Shown one piece after another: positions 8,706 to 16,345 of a stretch of 64,000 bases of DNA (position 1 is its first letter; each line of letters begins with the position of its first letter). This DNA is from a virus, in IMG/VR virus record IMGVR_UViG_3300012964_000002, positions 25,427-89,426 of that record, one strand, 5' to 3'. A program made the translations under genes and the position numbers. A model generated the notes under the pieces. The model was not told where the DNA came from, did not search any database, and saw only the letters and a list, made by a program, of their open reading frames with translations.

Positions 8706-8897
8706 GTGGACCAGCGCCCCGGCTTCTGCAAGCACGTCAAGGTGTGCCCCGGAGATCCCGAGGAGCGCGTCGTCAAGTTGCCGTGCGGGAACCACGCGCG
8801 GGATGGGGCGGACTTCTGCTACGTGCACGACCCGAAGACGAAGAGGCGGCGCGATGAGAGCGCGGCCCGCGTCTCGGTGCTGATGCGGGCGCGCTGA
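8706..8897 (+). CDS. Small zinc-knuckle-like protein
   Basis: 63 residues, GTG start after GAGGAGGTCC (8694-8703). Cys/His spacing (FCKHVKVC, PCGNHARDG, DFCYVHD) followed by a KTKRRR basic tail suggests a zinc-stabilised nucleic-acid-binding protein. No known family. Confidence 0.6.
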   Translation: MDQRPGFCKHVKVCPGDPEERVVKLPCGNHARDGADFCYVHDPKTKRRRDESAARVSVLMRAR

Positions 8898-8908
8898 GGA
8901 GGTGCATC

Positions 8909-9607
8909 GTGGAGCAGCCGAAGGTTCACTGGGTCCCGATCGAGCAGACGCGGCCCCACCCTCGCAACTACCGCAAGCACCCGGAGGACCAGCTCGAGCA
9001 CATCGTCGCGTCGCTCCGTCAGCACGGGTTCTACCGCAACGTCGTGCTCGCCCGCGACGGGACGGTCCTCGCCGGGCACGGCGTGCGCGAGGCGACGGAG
9101 AGGATGAAGGGCACGCACCTTCCCGCCATCGTCCTCGACCTCGACCCGAACGACCCCCGCGCGCTGAAGGTGCTCGCGGGCGATAACGAGATCGGGAAGC
9201 TGGCCGAGACGGACGACCGCGCCCTGACCGAGCTCCTGAAGGAGGTTCTCCGGTCCGACGACGCGTTCGGGAAGCTCTCCGGGACCGGGTTCAACGAGGA
9301 GCAGCTCGCGGCGCTCGTCTTCACGACGCGGCCGGCCAGCGAGGTTCAGAGCATGGACGAGGCGGCCGCCTGGGTCGGGATGCCTGAGTACGAGGAGGGC
9401 GGCAGCACGATCAAGCTGGTCATCTCCTTCAAGTCGGACGAGGACCGCGCGCGCTTCCTCGCGGAGACGGGCATCCGCATCGACAAGAGCGCCATCAAGG
9501 GCAGCACGTGGTCGACGCGCTGGCCGTGGACCGACCGCGAGGACTCCGCGTCCGTGCGCTTCGAGACGAAGGAGGAGCCCCCGCCCGCGCCTCCCGAGGC
9601 GGCGTGA
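8909..9607 (+). CDS. ParB/sulfiredoxin-fold protein heading the modification island
   Basis: 232 residues, GTG start after GAGGAGGTGC. Residues 1-90 match the ParB-like nuclease-domain pattern (VPIEQTRPHPRNYRKHPEDQ..., GHGVREATERM, ALKVLAGDNEIGKLAETD), common in phages next to methyltransferases. The C-terminal half (TIKLVISFKSDEDRARFL...) is a separate alpha/beta region. It is GTGA-coupled to the first glycosyltransferase, so a role with the DNA-modification genes is plausible; Srx/ParB-fold members include phosphoryl-transfer enzymes, but no catalytic function can be claimed. Confidence 0.75.
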   Translation: MEQPKVHWVPIEQTRPHPRNYRKHPEDQLEHIVASLRQHGFYRNVVLARDGTVLAGHGVREATERMKGTHLPAIVLDLDPNDPRALKVLAGDNEIGKLAETDDRALTELLKEVLRSDDAFGKLSGTGFNEEQLAALVFTTRPASEVQSMDEAAAWVGMPEYEEGGSTIKLVISFKSDEDRARFLAETGIRIDKSAIKGSTWSTRWPWTDREDSASVRFETKEEPPPAPPEAA

Positions 9608-10377
9608 CCGGGGCTCTCCCGCGCTACCCCGTGTACGTGCTCTCCAAGGGCAGGAGCGACCGCTGCCTGACGGCGAGGTTCCTGCTCCGCGACGGGGTGC
9701 CGTTCATCATCGCCGTGGAGCCGCACGAGGCCGACCTGTACGCCGCGGAGTTCGGGCGCGAGCGCCTGCTGATTCTCCCCTTCCGCGACGCCGGGACCGC
9801 CACGCCCGCGAGGAACGCCGTCAAGGAGCGCTCCGTCGCGGCTGGCGACGCGAGGCACTGGCAGCTCGACGACAACATCCGAGGAATCCGAGGCTACGTC
9901 GACGGCAAGCGCGTCCGGGTGAGGGGCGGGCCGGCGCTCCGCGAGGTCGAGGAGCTGGTGGACGGCTACGAGAACGTGGGCATCGCGGGCCTTCAGCACA
10001 CCGTCTTCCAGGACCGCTCGCGGCCGTTCCTCGTGAACCGTCAGGTCTACTCGTGCGTGCTGGTGGACAACCGTCTGCCGTTCCGCTGGCGCGGGGTGGC
10101 GCACCACGACACCGACTACTCTCTTCAGGTGCTCGTGGCCGGCCACTGCACGATCCTCGTCTGCGCCTTCGGCATCGAGAAGGCACAGACCATGTCGATG
10201 AAGGGCGGGATGACCGACGCCTACCTGGGCGACGGGAAGCTGCGGAAGGCCCACGAGATCCAGCGGCGGTGGCCCGGGCGCGGCATCAAGATCGTGCGGC
10301 GCAACGGCGTCCCAAGCGCCAGCATGGGGCGCGTCTGGTCGAAGTTCACCACCCCGCTGCGCCCGAGGTCCCCGTGA
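9604..10377 (+). CDS. TET-associated-type DNA glycosyltransferase (TAGT), copy 1
   Basis: 257 residues, GTGA-coupled to the ParB-like gene. It begins ALPRYPVYVLSKGR and carries RHWQLDDNIRG with D89-D90-N91 as a DxD-like nucleotide-sugar site, plus a WRGVAHHDTDYSLQVL acidic segment. This pattern is the phage GT-A glycosyltransferase family described beside TET/JBP oxygenases, which puts sugars on hydroxymethylated bases in DNA. It shares a clear common plan with the next gene (about 40-50 percent identity by eye in the N-terminal half), so the two are tandem duplicates. No TET-like gene is visible in the window. Confidence 0.75.
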   Translation: MTGALPRYPVYVLSKGRSDRCLTARFLLRDGVPFIIAVEPHEADLYAAEFGRERLLILPFRDAGTATPARNAVKERSVAAGDARHWQLDDNIRGIRGYVDGKRVRVRGGPALREVEELVDGYENVGIAGLQHTVFQDRSRPFLVNRQVYSCVLVDNRLPFRWRGVAHHDTDYSLQVLVAGHCTILVCAFGIEKAQTMSMKGGMTDAYLGDGKLRKAHEIQRRWPGRGIKIVRRNGVPSASMGRVWSKFTTPLRPRSP

Positions 10378-11261
10378 CGCTCCCGCGCTACCCGGTGTAC
10401 GTGATCTCGAAGGGGCGGCATGACTGCTGCCTGACCGCCCGCGCGTTCGTGAAGGATGGGGTGCCCTTCCGCCTGGTGGTGGAGCCGCAGGAGCGGGAGC
10501 TGTACGCGCGGGAGTTCGGGGGCGGCCCGCTGCTGGTGACGCCCTTCTCGAACCTCGGCCTGGGCTCGATCCCCGTCCGCAACTTTGTCTGGGAGCACGC
10601 GAAGGCTTCCGGCGCGGAGCGGCACTGGATCTTCGACGACAACATCTCCGGCATCTGGCGCCGCTGGAAGGCGCGGAAGATCCGGTGCGAGGCCGGCGTC
10701 GCGCTCGCCGCCTCCGAAGACTTCGTCGACCGCTACGAGAACGTCGCGATCGCGGGCCTCAACTACTACATGTTCTCGGTGAACAAGACGAAGCAGCCGC
10801 CCTTCTACCTGAACGTCCACGTCTACTCGGCGCTGCTGATCCTGAACGACCTGCCGTTCCGCTGGCGCGGCCGCTACAACGAGGACACCGACCTCTGCCT
10901 CCAGGTGCTCTCCGCCGGCTGGTGCACGGTCCTCTTCAACGCCTTCCTCGCGTGGAAGATGACGACCATGACGATGAAGGGCGGGAACGCGGCCGAGCTC
11001 TACAAGGGCGACGGGCGCCTCAAGATGGCGCGGTCGCTCGAGCGGGCGTGGCCGGGCGTCGTCACGACGCGGCGCCGCTTCCGCCGCCCGCAGCACGTCG
11101 TGAAGGGAGCGTGGCGCGGGTTCGACACGCCGCTCAAGCTCAGGCCGGGCGTGGACCTTTCCGCGCTTCCGAAGGTGGACGAGCGGGGGATGGAGATCGT
11201 CCGCGTGAAGGAGATCCGGAGCGCGGAGCTCAGGCAGATGGTCGAGGAGCGGGAGAGGTGA
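10374..11261 (+). CDS. TET-associated-type DNA glycosyltransferase (TAGT), copy 2
   Basis: 295 residues, GTGA overlap with copy 1. It starts TLPRYPVYVISKGR and has the same blocks: DGVPFRLVVEPQE, IPVRNFVWEHA, RHWIFDDNISG (D88-D89-N90), FRWRGRYNEDTDLCLQVL and MTTMTMKGG. The C-terminal 50 residues (PGVDLSALPKVDERG onward) have no counterpart in copy 1. Two copies may use different sugars or build a disaccharide. Substrate is unknown. Confidence 0.78.
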   Translation: MTLPRYPVYVISKGRHDCCLTARAFVKDGVPFRLVVEPQERELYAREFGGGPLLVTPFSNLGLGSIPVRNFVWEHAKASGAERHWIFDDNISGIWRRWKARKIRCEAGVALAASEDFVDRYENVAIAGLNYYMFSVNKTKQPPFYLNVHVYSALLILNDLPFRWRGRYNEDTDLCLQVLSAGWCTVLFNAFLAWKMTTMTMKGGNAAELYKGDGRLKMARSLERAWPGVVTTRRRFRRPQHVVKGAWRGFDTPLKLRPGVDLSALPKVDERGMEIVRVKEIRSAELRQMVEERER

Positions 11262-11494
11262 GCTGGATTTCGCTGAGCGACGCGGCCGACCGCCTGGGGC
11301 TGCTCCCCGACGAGCTTTCCAAGATGATGCTCGTCACGCACCGGAACGGCACGTCCTTGGTGATGCATCCTCCGCGCAAGTGCTTCAGCGGCAAGATCCG
11401 GGTGACGCACGGGCCGCGCGTGTGGGAACCAGACTTGGAGCCGTGGGCCGCGGAAAGGGCGGCGGGGCTGATCCCGTGGGGAACAATCTCGTGA
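11258..11494 (+). CDS. MSW-family small protein (founder-like copy)
   Basis: 78 residues, GTGA-coupled to the second glycosyltransferase. N-terminus MSWISLSDAADRLGLLPDEL resembles the first helices of excisionase/MerR-type HTH domains; the C-terminus RVWEPDLEPWAAERAAGL carries the second conserved block. The same two blocks recur in a dozen genes at 13.5-17.5 kb, 26.2 kb and 30.2 kb. Likely a DNA-binding or adaptor module; function unknown. Confidence 0.65.
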   Translation: MSWISLSDAADRLGLLPDELSKMMLVTHRNGTSLVMHPPRKCFSGKIRVTHGPRVWEPDLEPWAAERAAGLIPWGTIS

Positions 11495-11994
11495 GCGGGC
11501 TCCGTCCTCTTCGTCCTGTGCTGGTCGGGCAGGCGCCCGGGCCGGGCGGCGCCCCGCTCGGCCCGCTGCGGGGCGGGCGCGTCGGGCGCCGCCTCGCGGA
11601 CGCGGCGGGGCTTCCGGAGGAGCGGCTCGCGGAGGTCTTCGAGCTGTGGAACCTCCTCGGCGCCTGGCCGGGCCGCGCCGGCGAGAAGGGGGACCGCTTC
11701 CCGCTCCCGGCCGCCCGCGCGGCCGCGGCGCGCCTGCTGCCTCTCCTTGACGGGCACCACGTCGTCCTGCTGGGGTGGAACGTCGAGCGTGCGTTCGGGC
11801 TGGGAATCGAGGCGCCGCTCCGCTGGCTGCAGCACGAGTGGGCGGAGGGCGAGATGCTGGTCGCCGTTCTGCCCCACCCGTCGGGCGTGAACCTCTGGTG
11901 GAACCGGGCGGAGAACGTCGCGGCGGCGCGCGTGTTCATGCGCGGGCTCGTCGAGCACGCCGCCGACCTGCGCGAGGGCGCGCCCCGTGCTTGA
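11491..11994 (+). CDS. Uracil-DNA-glycosylase superfamily protein
   Basis: 167 residues, GTGA-coupled. Motif 1 VLVGQAPG (residues 11-17) and motif 2 LPHPSGVNLWWN with H129 match the two active-site motifs of the UDG fold (GQDPY-like and HPS). The middle holds ELWNLLGAWPG and HHVVLLGWNV. The position between glycosyltransferases and a methyltransferase suggests a role in making or policing modified bases. The exact base specificity cannot be told, and the canonical catalytic Asp of family 1 enzymes is absent from motif 1. Confidence 0.75.
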   Translation: MSGLRPLRPVLVGQAPGPGGAPLGPLRGGRVGRRLADAAGLPEERLAEVFELWNLLGAWPGRAGEKGDRFPLPAARAAAARLLPLLDGHHVVLLGWNVERAFGLGIEAPLRWLQHEWAEGEMLVAVLPHPSGVNLWWNRAENVAAARVFMRGLVEHAADLREGAPRA

Positions 11995-12775
11995 CGTCCT
12001 GCTCGACGCGGGGAAGGGGCAGGGAGCCGTCGTTGTCCACGGCGACGGGATGGAGCTGCTCCGCGCGCGCCCCGACCGATCCGCCGGCCTCGTCCTGACC
12101 GACCCTCCCTACGACCCGCGGACGCACGAGGGGGCGCGCACGAACCGGGAGGGGGCGGGCGACAAGTCGCCCATCCTGTTCGCGCCGTTCTCCGAGGAGC
12201 AGGTGCGCGAGCTGGCGCGCGAGGCGTGCCGCGTCACCCGCGCCTGGGTGGTGATGACGCTGGAGTACAGGATGGCCGTCCACTTGGAGGACGACCCGCC
12301 GCCGGGCGTGCGGTTCGTGCGCCTGGGGATCTGGGACAAGCTCCGCACCGGCGCGCCCCAGAAGTCGGGTGACCGCCCCGGGATGGGGTACGAGGCGGTC
12401 GCGATCCTCCACCGCGACGACGTCGGTCGGATGCGCTGGAACGGGCACGGGCGTGACGCGGTCTTCCGCCACGCCGTCGTGCGCGGCGGGCACCCCACGG
12501 AGAAGCCGGTCGGCCTGGGCGTCGAGCTCGTGCGGCTGTTCTCCGACCCGGGCGACGAGGTGATCGATCCCTTCTGCGGCTCCGGCGCGTTCTTGGAGGC
12601 CGCGAAGGTGGAGGGACGTCGCGCGGTCGGCGTCGAGCTCGACCTGGCGTGGGCCAGGAGGGCGGCGCGCCGGCTCTCCCAGGCGGTCATCGCCGCGCCC
12701 GCGGCGCCCCGCGCTGAGCAGCCCGATCTCCTCGTGGTGCCTCGGACGAGGCGCCCCCGTGCCGCCCTTCCTTGA
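11987..12775 (+). CDS. DNA N4/N6-amino-methyltransferase, beta-class order
   Basis: 262 residues; GTG at 11987 overlaps the UDG-like gene. Motif IV DPPY is at 39-42 and motif I FCGSG at 196-200, so the catalytic motif precedes the AdoMet motif; HPTEKP (169-174) is typical of this class. It transfers a methyl group to an exocyclic amine of adenine or cytosine, so it is not the C5 methyltransferase that feeds a TET pathway. It closes the modification island and is followed by a strong promoter. Confidence 0.88.
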   Translation: MLDVLLDAGKGQGAVVVHGDGMELLRARPDRSAGLVLTDPPYDPRTHEGARTNREGAGDKSPILFAPFSEEQVRELAREACRVTRAWVVMTLEYRMAVHLEDDPPPGVRFVRLGIWDKLRTGAPQKSGDRPGMGYEAVAILHRDDVGRMRWNGHGRDAVFRHAVVRGGHPTEKPVGLGVELVRLFSDPGDEVIDPFCGSGAFLEAAKVEGRRAVGVELDLAWARRAARRLSQAVIAAPAAPRAEQPDLLVVPRTRRPRAALP

Positions 12776-12799
12776 CTTGTCAGAGGTCTCGGCTATGTT
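12772..12799 (+). promoter_or_regulatory. Sigma-70-like promoter
   Basis: TTGACT (12772-12777), 16-bp spacer, TATGTT (12794-12799). It is the best consensus promoter I see in the window. The predicted transcription start falls near 12806, at or next to the GTG of the following small gene. Confidence 0.6.
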
Positions 12800-12805
12800 G
12801 GTGAT

Positions 12806-13006
12806 GTGCTCGCCATGGGTGCCACCGTCTCCAGCTCCGCGCTTCCGCGCCTCCGCCTCGTGCCGAACGATCTCGAGGCGCGCCCGCACAACCCGCTGGC
12901 GCCGCTCGCGCACGTCGCGTTCTGCTACCGCTGCGCCCTCTTCTGCGTCCCGCTCGGGACGAAGGAGCGCTGCCCGGAGTGCCAGATGGTGTACCCGCGG
13001 GAATAG
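12806..13006 (+). CDS. Small zinc-ribbon protein, possibly leaderless
   Basis: 66 residues from GTG 12806 (alternative ATG 12815). The C-terminal half has FCYRCALFCVPLGTKERCPEC, a CxxC...CxxC zinc ribbon of the kind found in small phage and actinobacterial proteins. No Shine-Dalgarno is visible, and the promoter -10 ends only 6 bases before the GTG, so translation may be leaderless. Confidence 0.6.
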   Translation: MLAMGATVSSSALPRLRLVPNDLEARPHNPLAPLAHVAFCYRCALFCVPLGTKERCPECQMVYPRE

Positions 13007-13033
13007 CGGCACGTTCCGGGCAAGTCTCAGTCC

Positions 13034-13516
13034 ATGAGCCTGCGTCGGAAGCACGGGCACTCTTACGGTTCTGACGGCAAGCCGTCCCGCACGTACAAGA
13101 GCTGGCAGGCCATGATCGAGCGGTGCACGCGGCCGGCGCACCACGCGTGGTCTAACTACGGGGGGCGCGGAATCGAGGTCTGCGAGCGATGGCGCTCCTT
13201 CGAGGCGTTCCTCGCCGACATGGGCGAACGTCCCGTCGGGAAGACGCTGGACCGCTACCCCAACCGTGACGGAAACTACGAGCCCGGCAACTGCCGGTGG
13301 GCGACGTGGGCTGAGCAGCGTAGCAACTCCAGGCAGAACCACATGCTGACGTTCCGGGGTGAGGAGTGCACGCTTACGGAGTGGTCTCGGCGCGTCGACA
13401 TTGGCAAGTCCACAATACGGCAGCGCTTGCTGAAGGGGTGGAGCGTGGAGGCCGCGCTGACGACGGCACCGTTGCCGCACGAGCACTGCGGTAGCATCAG
13501 AAAGCGGACGTCGTGA
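13034..13516 (+). CDS. HNH-type homing endonuclease-like protein
   Basis: 160 residues from ATG 13034. The pattern SWQAMIERC, NYGGRGIEVCERW, TLDRYPNRDGNYEPGNCRWAT with a Gly-Asn-Tyr-Glu and NCRW core is typical of the phage HNH family with a C-terminal HTH-like segment (FRGEECTLTEWSRR...TIRQRLLKGWSVEAALT). It would nick or cut DNA and promote its own spread. Its sequence looks somewhat less GC-rich than its neighbours, and it separates the first MSW gene and modification island from the rest of the MSW array, consistent with an insertion. Confidence 0.85.
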   Translation: MSLRRKHGHSYGSDGKPSRTYKSWQAMIERCTRPAHHAWSNYGGRGIEVCERWRSFEAFLADMGERPVGKTLDRYPNRDGNYEPGNCRWATWAEQRSNSRQNHMLTFRGEECTLTEWSRRVDIGKSTIRQRLLKGWSVEAALTTAPLPHEHCGSIRKRTS

Positions 13517-13842
13517 GGCAGCGCGGGGCCGTCGTCGGGCGTCTCCCGCGCGGGTGGGTATCGTTGGACGCAGCGGCCGCGCTCCTCTGCATGGAGCCGT
13601 GGCAGTTCTATAAGTGCCTGAGCGACCGCGAGATTTCATTTTACCCGCGGGGGGTTTCGCACTACCGCTGGGGCGCCGCCAACCTGCTCAACCGCCTGCC
13701 CGCGCTCGAGCTCGTAGGCTGGCGCGGCAGCAGGCACCTGTACGACTGGAACACGCGCGAGCACCGCGCGACGCACGTGCGGAGGCGCGCCGTCGTGGAG
13801 TGGATCGCGCTGCGCGCAGCGCGGCTGCTCTCAGCCGGCTGA
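13513..13842 (+). CDS. MSW-family-related small protein
   Basis: 109 residues, GTGA-coupled to the HNH gene. After a basic start it has GWVSLDAAAALLCMEPWQFYKCLSD (aligned with the SWIxLxEAA block) and ends RRAVVEWIALRAARLLSAG (second block). The middle is His/Arg/Trp-rich. This copy keeps the clearest excisionase-like spacing: helix pair, basic strand region, then a W-containing helix. Confidence 0.55.
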   Translation: MRQRGAVVGRLPRGWVSLDAAAALLCMEPWQFYKCLSDREISFYPRGVSHYRWGAANLLNRLPALELVGWRGSRHLYDWNTREHRATHVRRRAVVEWIALRAARLLSAG

Positions 13843-13844
13843 GA

Positions 13845-14096
13845 ATGCGCGGCGCGGAGGGCAAGACCTCGGGCGTGACCGACGACGGATGGATCCCGCT
13901 CGAGGAGGCCGCGGAGCGCGCCGGGTTTGCCGACAAGAACGACCTCCTGCGTTCGCTCCCGTCCGTCCTCTTCGACGACGCCAGCATGGACCAGGGGCCG
14001 ACGGAGATCCTCGCAAGCTACCTGGAAAACTGGATGGCGCGCCGCGTCGTCCTGATGCTAGAAGTCGACGCTCCGGCGGTGAGGTCCCGTGGCTGA
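13845..14096 (+). CDS. MSW-family-related small protein
   Basis: 83 residues from ATG 13845; a GTG at 13875 (MTDDGWIPLEEAA...) would fit the family N-terminus better. It has WIPLEEAAERAGFADKNDLL and ends in LENWMARRVVLML, a shortened second block. Shortest and most diverged of the array; may be degenerate. Confidence 0.5.
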   Translation: MRGAEGKTSGVTDDGWIPLEEAAERAGFADKNDLLRSLPSVLFDDASMDQGPTEILASYLENWMARRVVLMLEVDAPAVRSRG

Positions 14097-14505
14097 CGAG
14101 TGGATCACGCTGGAGGAGGCGGCCGACGTCCTCCGGACCACGGTCGGGGACCTGGCAACGGAGCTGTCTCGCTCTGGATCCCTGCTGTCGAGTGGGCAGC
14201 TTCCGCCGTCTGTCGAGCTCACGCCGGCGTGGCCGAACGTGCGTGTGTGGCACATCTGGACGCCCAAAGGGATCGGTGCGCAGGGCAACCGGTTCGACGA
14301 GGTCAGCCTGCGGTCGCGCTCGCTCGGCGCGTTCAAGGCCACGCACGTCCACTCCGGGGACCTCGAGGTGTGGGCCGCCGACCGCGCCGCGCGCCTCGTG
14401 AGCACGTGCAAGGTGTGCTTCGGAAAGGGGTTCGTTCCGTCGAAGCCGCCGATGCGAGCGGTGGTTCCGTGCCCGATGTGCGGCGGATCGGCCAGGCGAC
14501 CGTGA
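14089..14505 (+). CDS. MSW-family small protein with zinc ribbon
   Basis: 138 residues, GTG start, 8-base overlap. EWITLEEAADVLRTTVGDL begins the protein, HVHSGDLEVWAADRAARLVS is the second block, and a zinc ribbon follows (CKVC...CPMCGG). It combines the family core with a DnaJ-like Cys pair module. Confidence 0.62.
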   Translation: MADEWITLEEAADVLRTTVGDLATELSRSGSLLSSGQLPPSVELTPAWPNVRVWHIWTPKGIGAQGNRFDEVSLRSRSLGAFKATHVHSGDLEVWAADRAARLVSTCKVCFGKGFVPSKPPMRAVVPCPMCGGSARRP

Positions 14506-14855
14506 GCGAGTGGCTCACCGTGAAGGCGGCCGCGCGGGAGGCCGGGTACATCGACTGGGTAGACCTCGTGTTCGACCTGGAGAGCTCGCTCGCGCCGCCG
14601 GGCATGATCTTCGACGTCTCGCTGGTGAAGACGGAGCTGCGCCGCGGGGTGGAGCAGTTCACCGGCACGTACCGGTGGAGCCCTTATGGGCCCAAGACGT
14701 TCATGTTCTCGCACCTGCACGCGGAGGACTTCAGCGCGTGGGTGGCGCGTCGCGCGGAGCGCATGCTGTCGAGCCGGTGCCGCCGATGCGGGGGAACTGG
14801 CCAGGTTGTCAACCAGGGGATCCGGGAGAGGTGCGAGTGCCGCGGCCTTCGATGA
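14502..14855 (+). CDS. MSW-family small protein with Cys cluster
   Basis: 117 residues, GTGA-coupled. EWLTVKAAAREAGYIDWVDL then HLHAEDFSAWVARRAERMLSS and a C-terminal CRRCGGTGQ...CECRG zinc-binding motif like that of the previous gene. A central variable region separates the blocks. Confidence 0.62.
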   Translation: MSEWLTVKAAAREAGYIDWVDLVFDLESSLAPPGMIFDVSLVKTELRRGVEQFTGTYRWSPYGPKTFMFSHLHAEDFSAWVARRAERMLSSRCRRCGGTGQVVNQGIRERCECRGLR

Positions 14856-15274
14856 TCTTCTCGTTCGACGAGGGAATGTGGCTGCGCTGCGTGTCGCCGA
14901 AGACGCCGTGGCACCGCCACGACGAGGGGATGTGGCTGTCGGAAGCGCGCGCGGCCGAGCTGCTCGACCTCGGCGACTGCGGGTGCCGAGGTGAGTGGAG
15001 GTGCGGGCCGTGGCCGAGGCACGCGCGGATGGCGGAGACGAGTCCCTTCAACGGGCGAGAGCTGGCCTTCCCGAAGGGGGTTGGCGGACCTCCGGAGCTG
15101 CGGTTCGCCTGGCAGCGCCGCGACGCTCTCGGACGCTGGAAGCCGCCCGGAGACGACTCCTACTTTTGGCGTCCGGACGTCGAGCGGTTCGTCGCGTGGT
15201 ACGTGGAGCACCTGGCGGAGCAGTCGGCGCGGTTGCTGTCGAACGGCGGATCGGAAGAGGAGCTGGCCGGGTGA
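14852..15274 (+). CDS. MSW-family-related protein, variant N-terminus
   Basis: 140 residues from the ATGA-coupled start at 14852; a GTG at 14837 with GGAGAGG upstream is an alternative. The N-terminus is duplicated in miniature (DEGMWLRC, then HDEGMWLSEARAAELLDLG) and the C-terminus has WRPDVERFVAWYVEHLAEQSARLLS, the conserved second block. Central Cys residues (CGCRGEWRC) may bind metal. Confidence 0.58.
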   Translation: MIFSFDEGMWLRCVSPKTPWHRHDEGMWLSEARAAELLDLGDCGCRGEWRCGPWPRHARMAETSPFNGRELAFPKGVGGPPELRFAWQRRDALGRWKPPGDDSYFWRPDVERFVAWYVEHLAEQSARLLSNGGSEEELAG

Positions 15275-15537
15275 GCGCGAGCCACGAGCACGCCGGGACG
15301 TTGATGCTTCGCGTCGTTCTCGCCACCGCCAGAGGTTCCACGGAGCGTTGGCCGTCCGACACCTTCGTGGAGGAGATGACGGTGTGTGCGGAGTGCGGCG
15401 CGCTGTTCGTGCCGCCGGACCAGATCGAGGAGGTCGCCGCGCGCGCGTCGGAGCGCATCCTGCGCGACCGTCAGCAGCAGGTTCCCCGGACGGAGCACGA
15501 ATCGACCGCGTCCGTCGGCCCTTGGAAGCGGCGATGA
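15271..15537 (+). CDS. Small Cys-pair protein inside the MSW array
   Basis: 88 residues, GTGA-coupled. It lacks the SWIxLxEAA block but has VCAECGALFVPP and a helix DQIEEVAARASERIL that resembles the second block. It may be a truncated family member or an unrelated partner. Confidence 0.5.
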   Translation: MSASHEHAGTLMLRVVLATARGSTERWPSDTFVEEMTVCAECGALFVPPDQIEEVAARASERILRDRQQQVPRTEHESTASVGPWKRR

Positions 15538-15854
15538 CCGGCTGGCTGACCGTCAGGAAGGCGGCGGAGCGCGCGGGGCTTTCCCCAGAGGCGATGGCCG
15601 GCCTGCTGCTGGGGTACGCACCACTGCTTGAGCTCAGGGGGCCGGAGGGGAAGCCGCTGTTCTCCGACGTCGACCGCTTCCTCGTGCGCGAGCGGGACGT
15701 GGATCGCGTGCTCGCCGACGGCGCCGCGCGAATGATGTCGTCGTGCAGGGTGTGCAGCGACACGGGGTCCGTCACGGTGGAGGACATGAACGGGCCGCCC
15801 TACTCGGTGCTGTGCCCGAGCTGCCGTCCTGACAGGGGGTCGGCGTGGCGGTGA
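15534..15854 (+). CDS. MSW-family small protein with zinc ribbon
   Basis: 106 residues, ATGA-coupled. GWLTVRKAAERAGLSPEAMAGLLL is a near-ideal excisionase-type HTH start; RDVDRVLADGAARMMSS is the second block; CRVC...CPSC closes the protein. This copy gives the best support for an HTH reading of the family. Confidence 0.62.
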   Translation: MTGWLTVRKAAERAGLSPEAMAGLLLGYAPLLELRGPEGKPLFSDVDRFLVRERDVDRVLADGAARMMSSCRVCSDTGSVTVEDMNGPPYSVLCPSCRPDRGSAWR

Positions 15855-16345
15855 ACGTCGATCTCGAGCTCTGGGTGCCACTCGACGAGGCGAGCGAGCT
15901 TCTCGCCTTGGACCTGGCGCGGGAGCTGGGGGACTCGCTGAACGGTTGGGTGTGGTTCGCGCGGCACTTCGTTCTCGGGACGACGCCGCCGGACATGCGG
16001 AGGCCGGACGGGATGACGCTTCTGCTGGCCAACGTGCCTGGCGTGTCCGCCTGGCCGGTTCGCGTCAGAAAGGGGAACGTGCGACCCACGCCTTCGTGGG
16101 GCGGCGACGTGCTGGTCTGCATGGTCAGCCACGTGTGGAGAGGCGACGTCGACGTGTTCCTCGCGGAGCGCGCCGCCGCGCTGCTCGGGACGGGGGGCGT
16201 CGCGGTGAGGAGGGGGCGAACGCACTACTTCTGCCCGGTGTGCCAGACGAACGTGATGCCGGTCCTGATTGGAATAACCAGGGTGAACCTGCCGCCCGCG
16301 TGCTTTCGGTGCGGCGCGCGGTTCATCGGGGCGGAGCGCGGGTGA
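15851..16345 (+). CDS. MSW-family protein, long copy with zinc ribbon
   Basis: 164 residues from the GTGA-coupled GTG at 15851 (an in-frame GTG at 15845 is possible). ELWVPLDEASELLALDLARELG starts it, then a central region of about 60 residues, HVWRGDVDVFLAERAAALLG, and CPVC...CFRCG at the end. The insertion between blocks is the longest but one in the family. Confidence 0.6.
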   Translation: MNVDLELWVPLDEASELLALDLARELGDSLNGWVWFARHFVLGTTPPDMRRPDGMTLLLANVPGVSAWPVRVRKGNVRPTPSWGGDVLVCMVSHVWRGDVDVFLAERAAALLGTGGVAVRRGRTHYFCPVCQTNVMPVLIGITRVNLPPACFRCGARFIGAERG

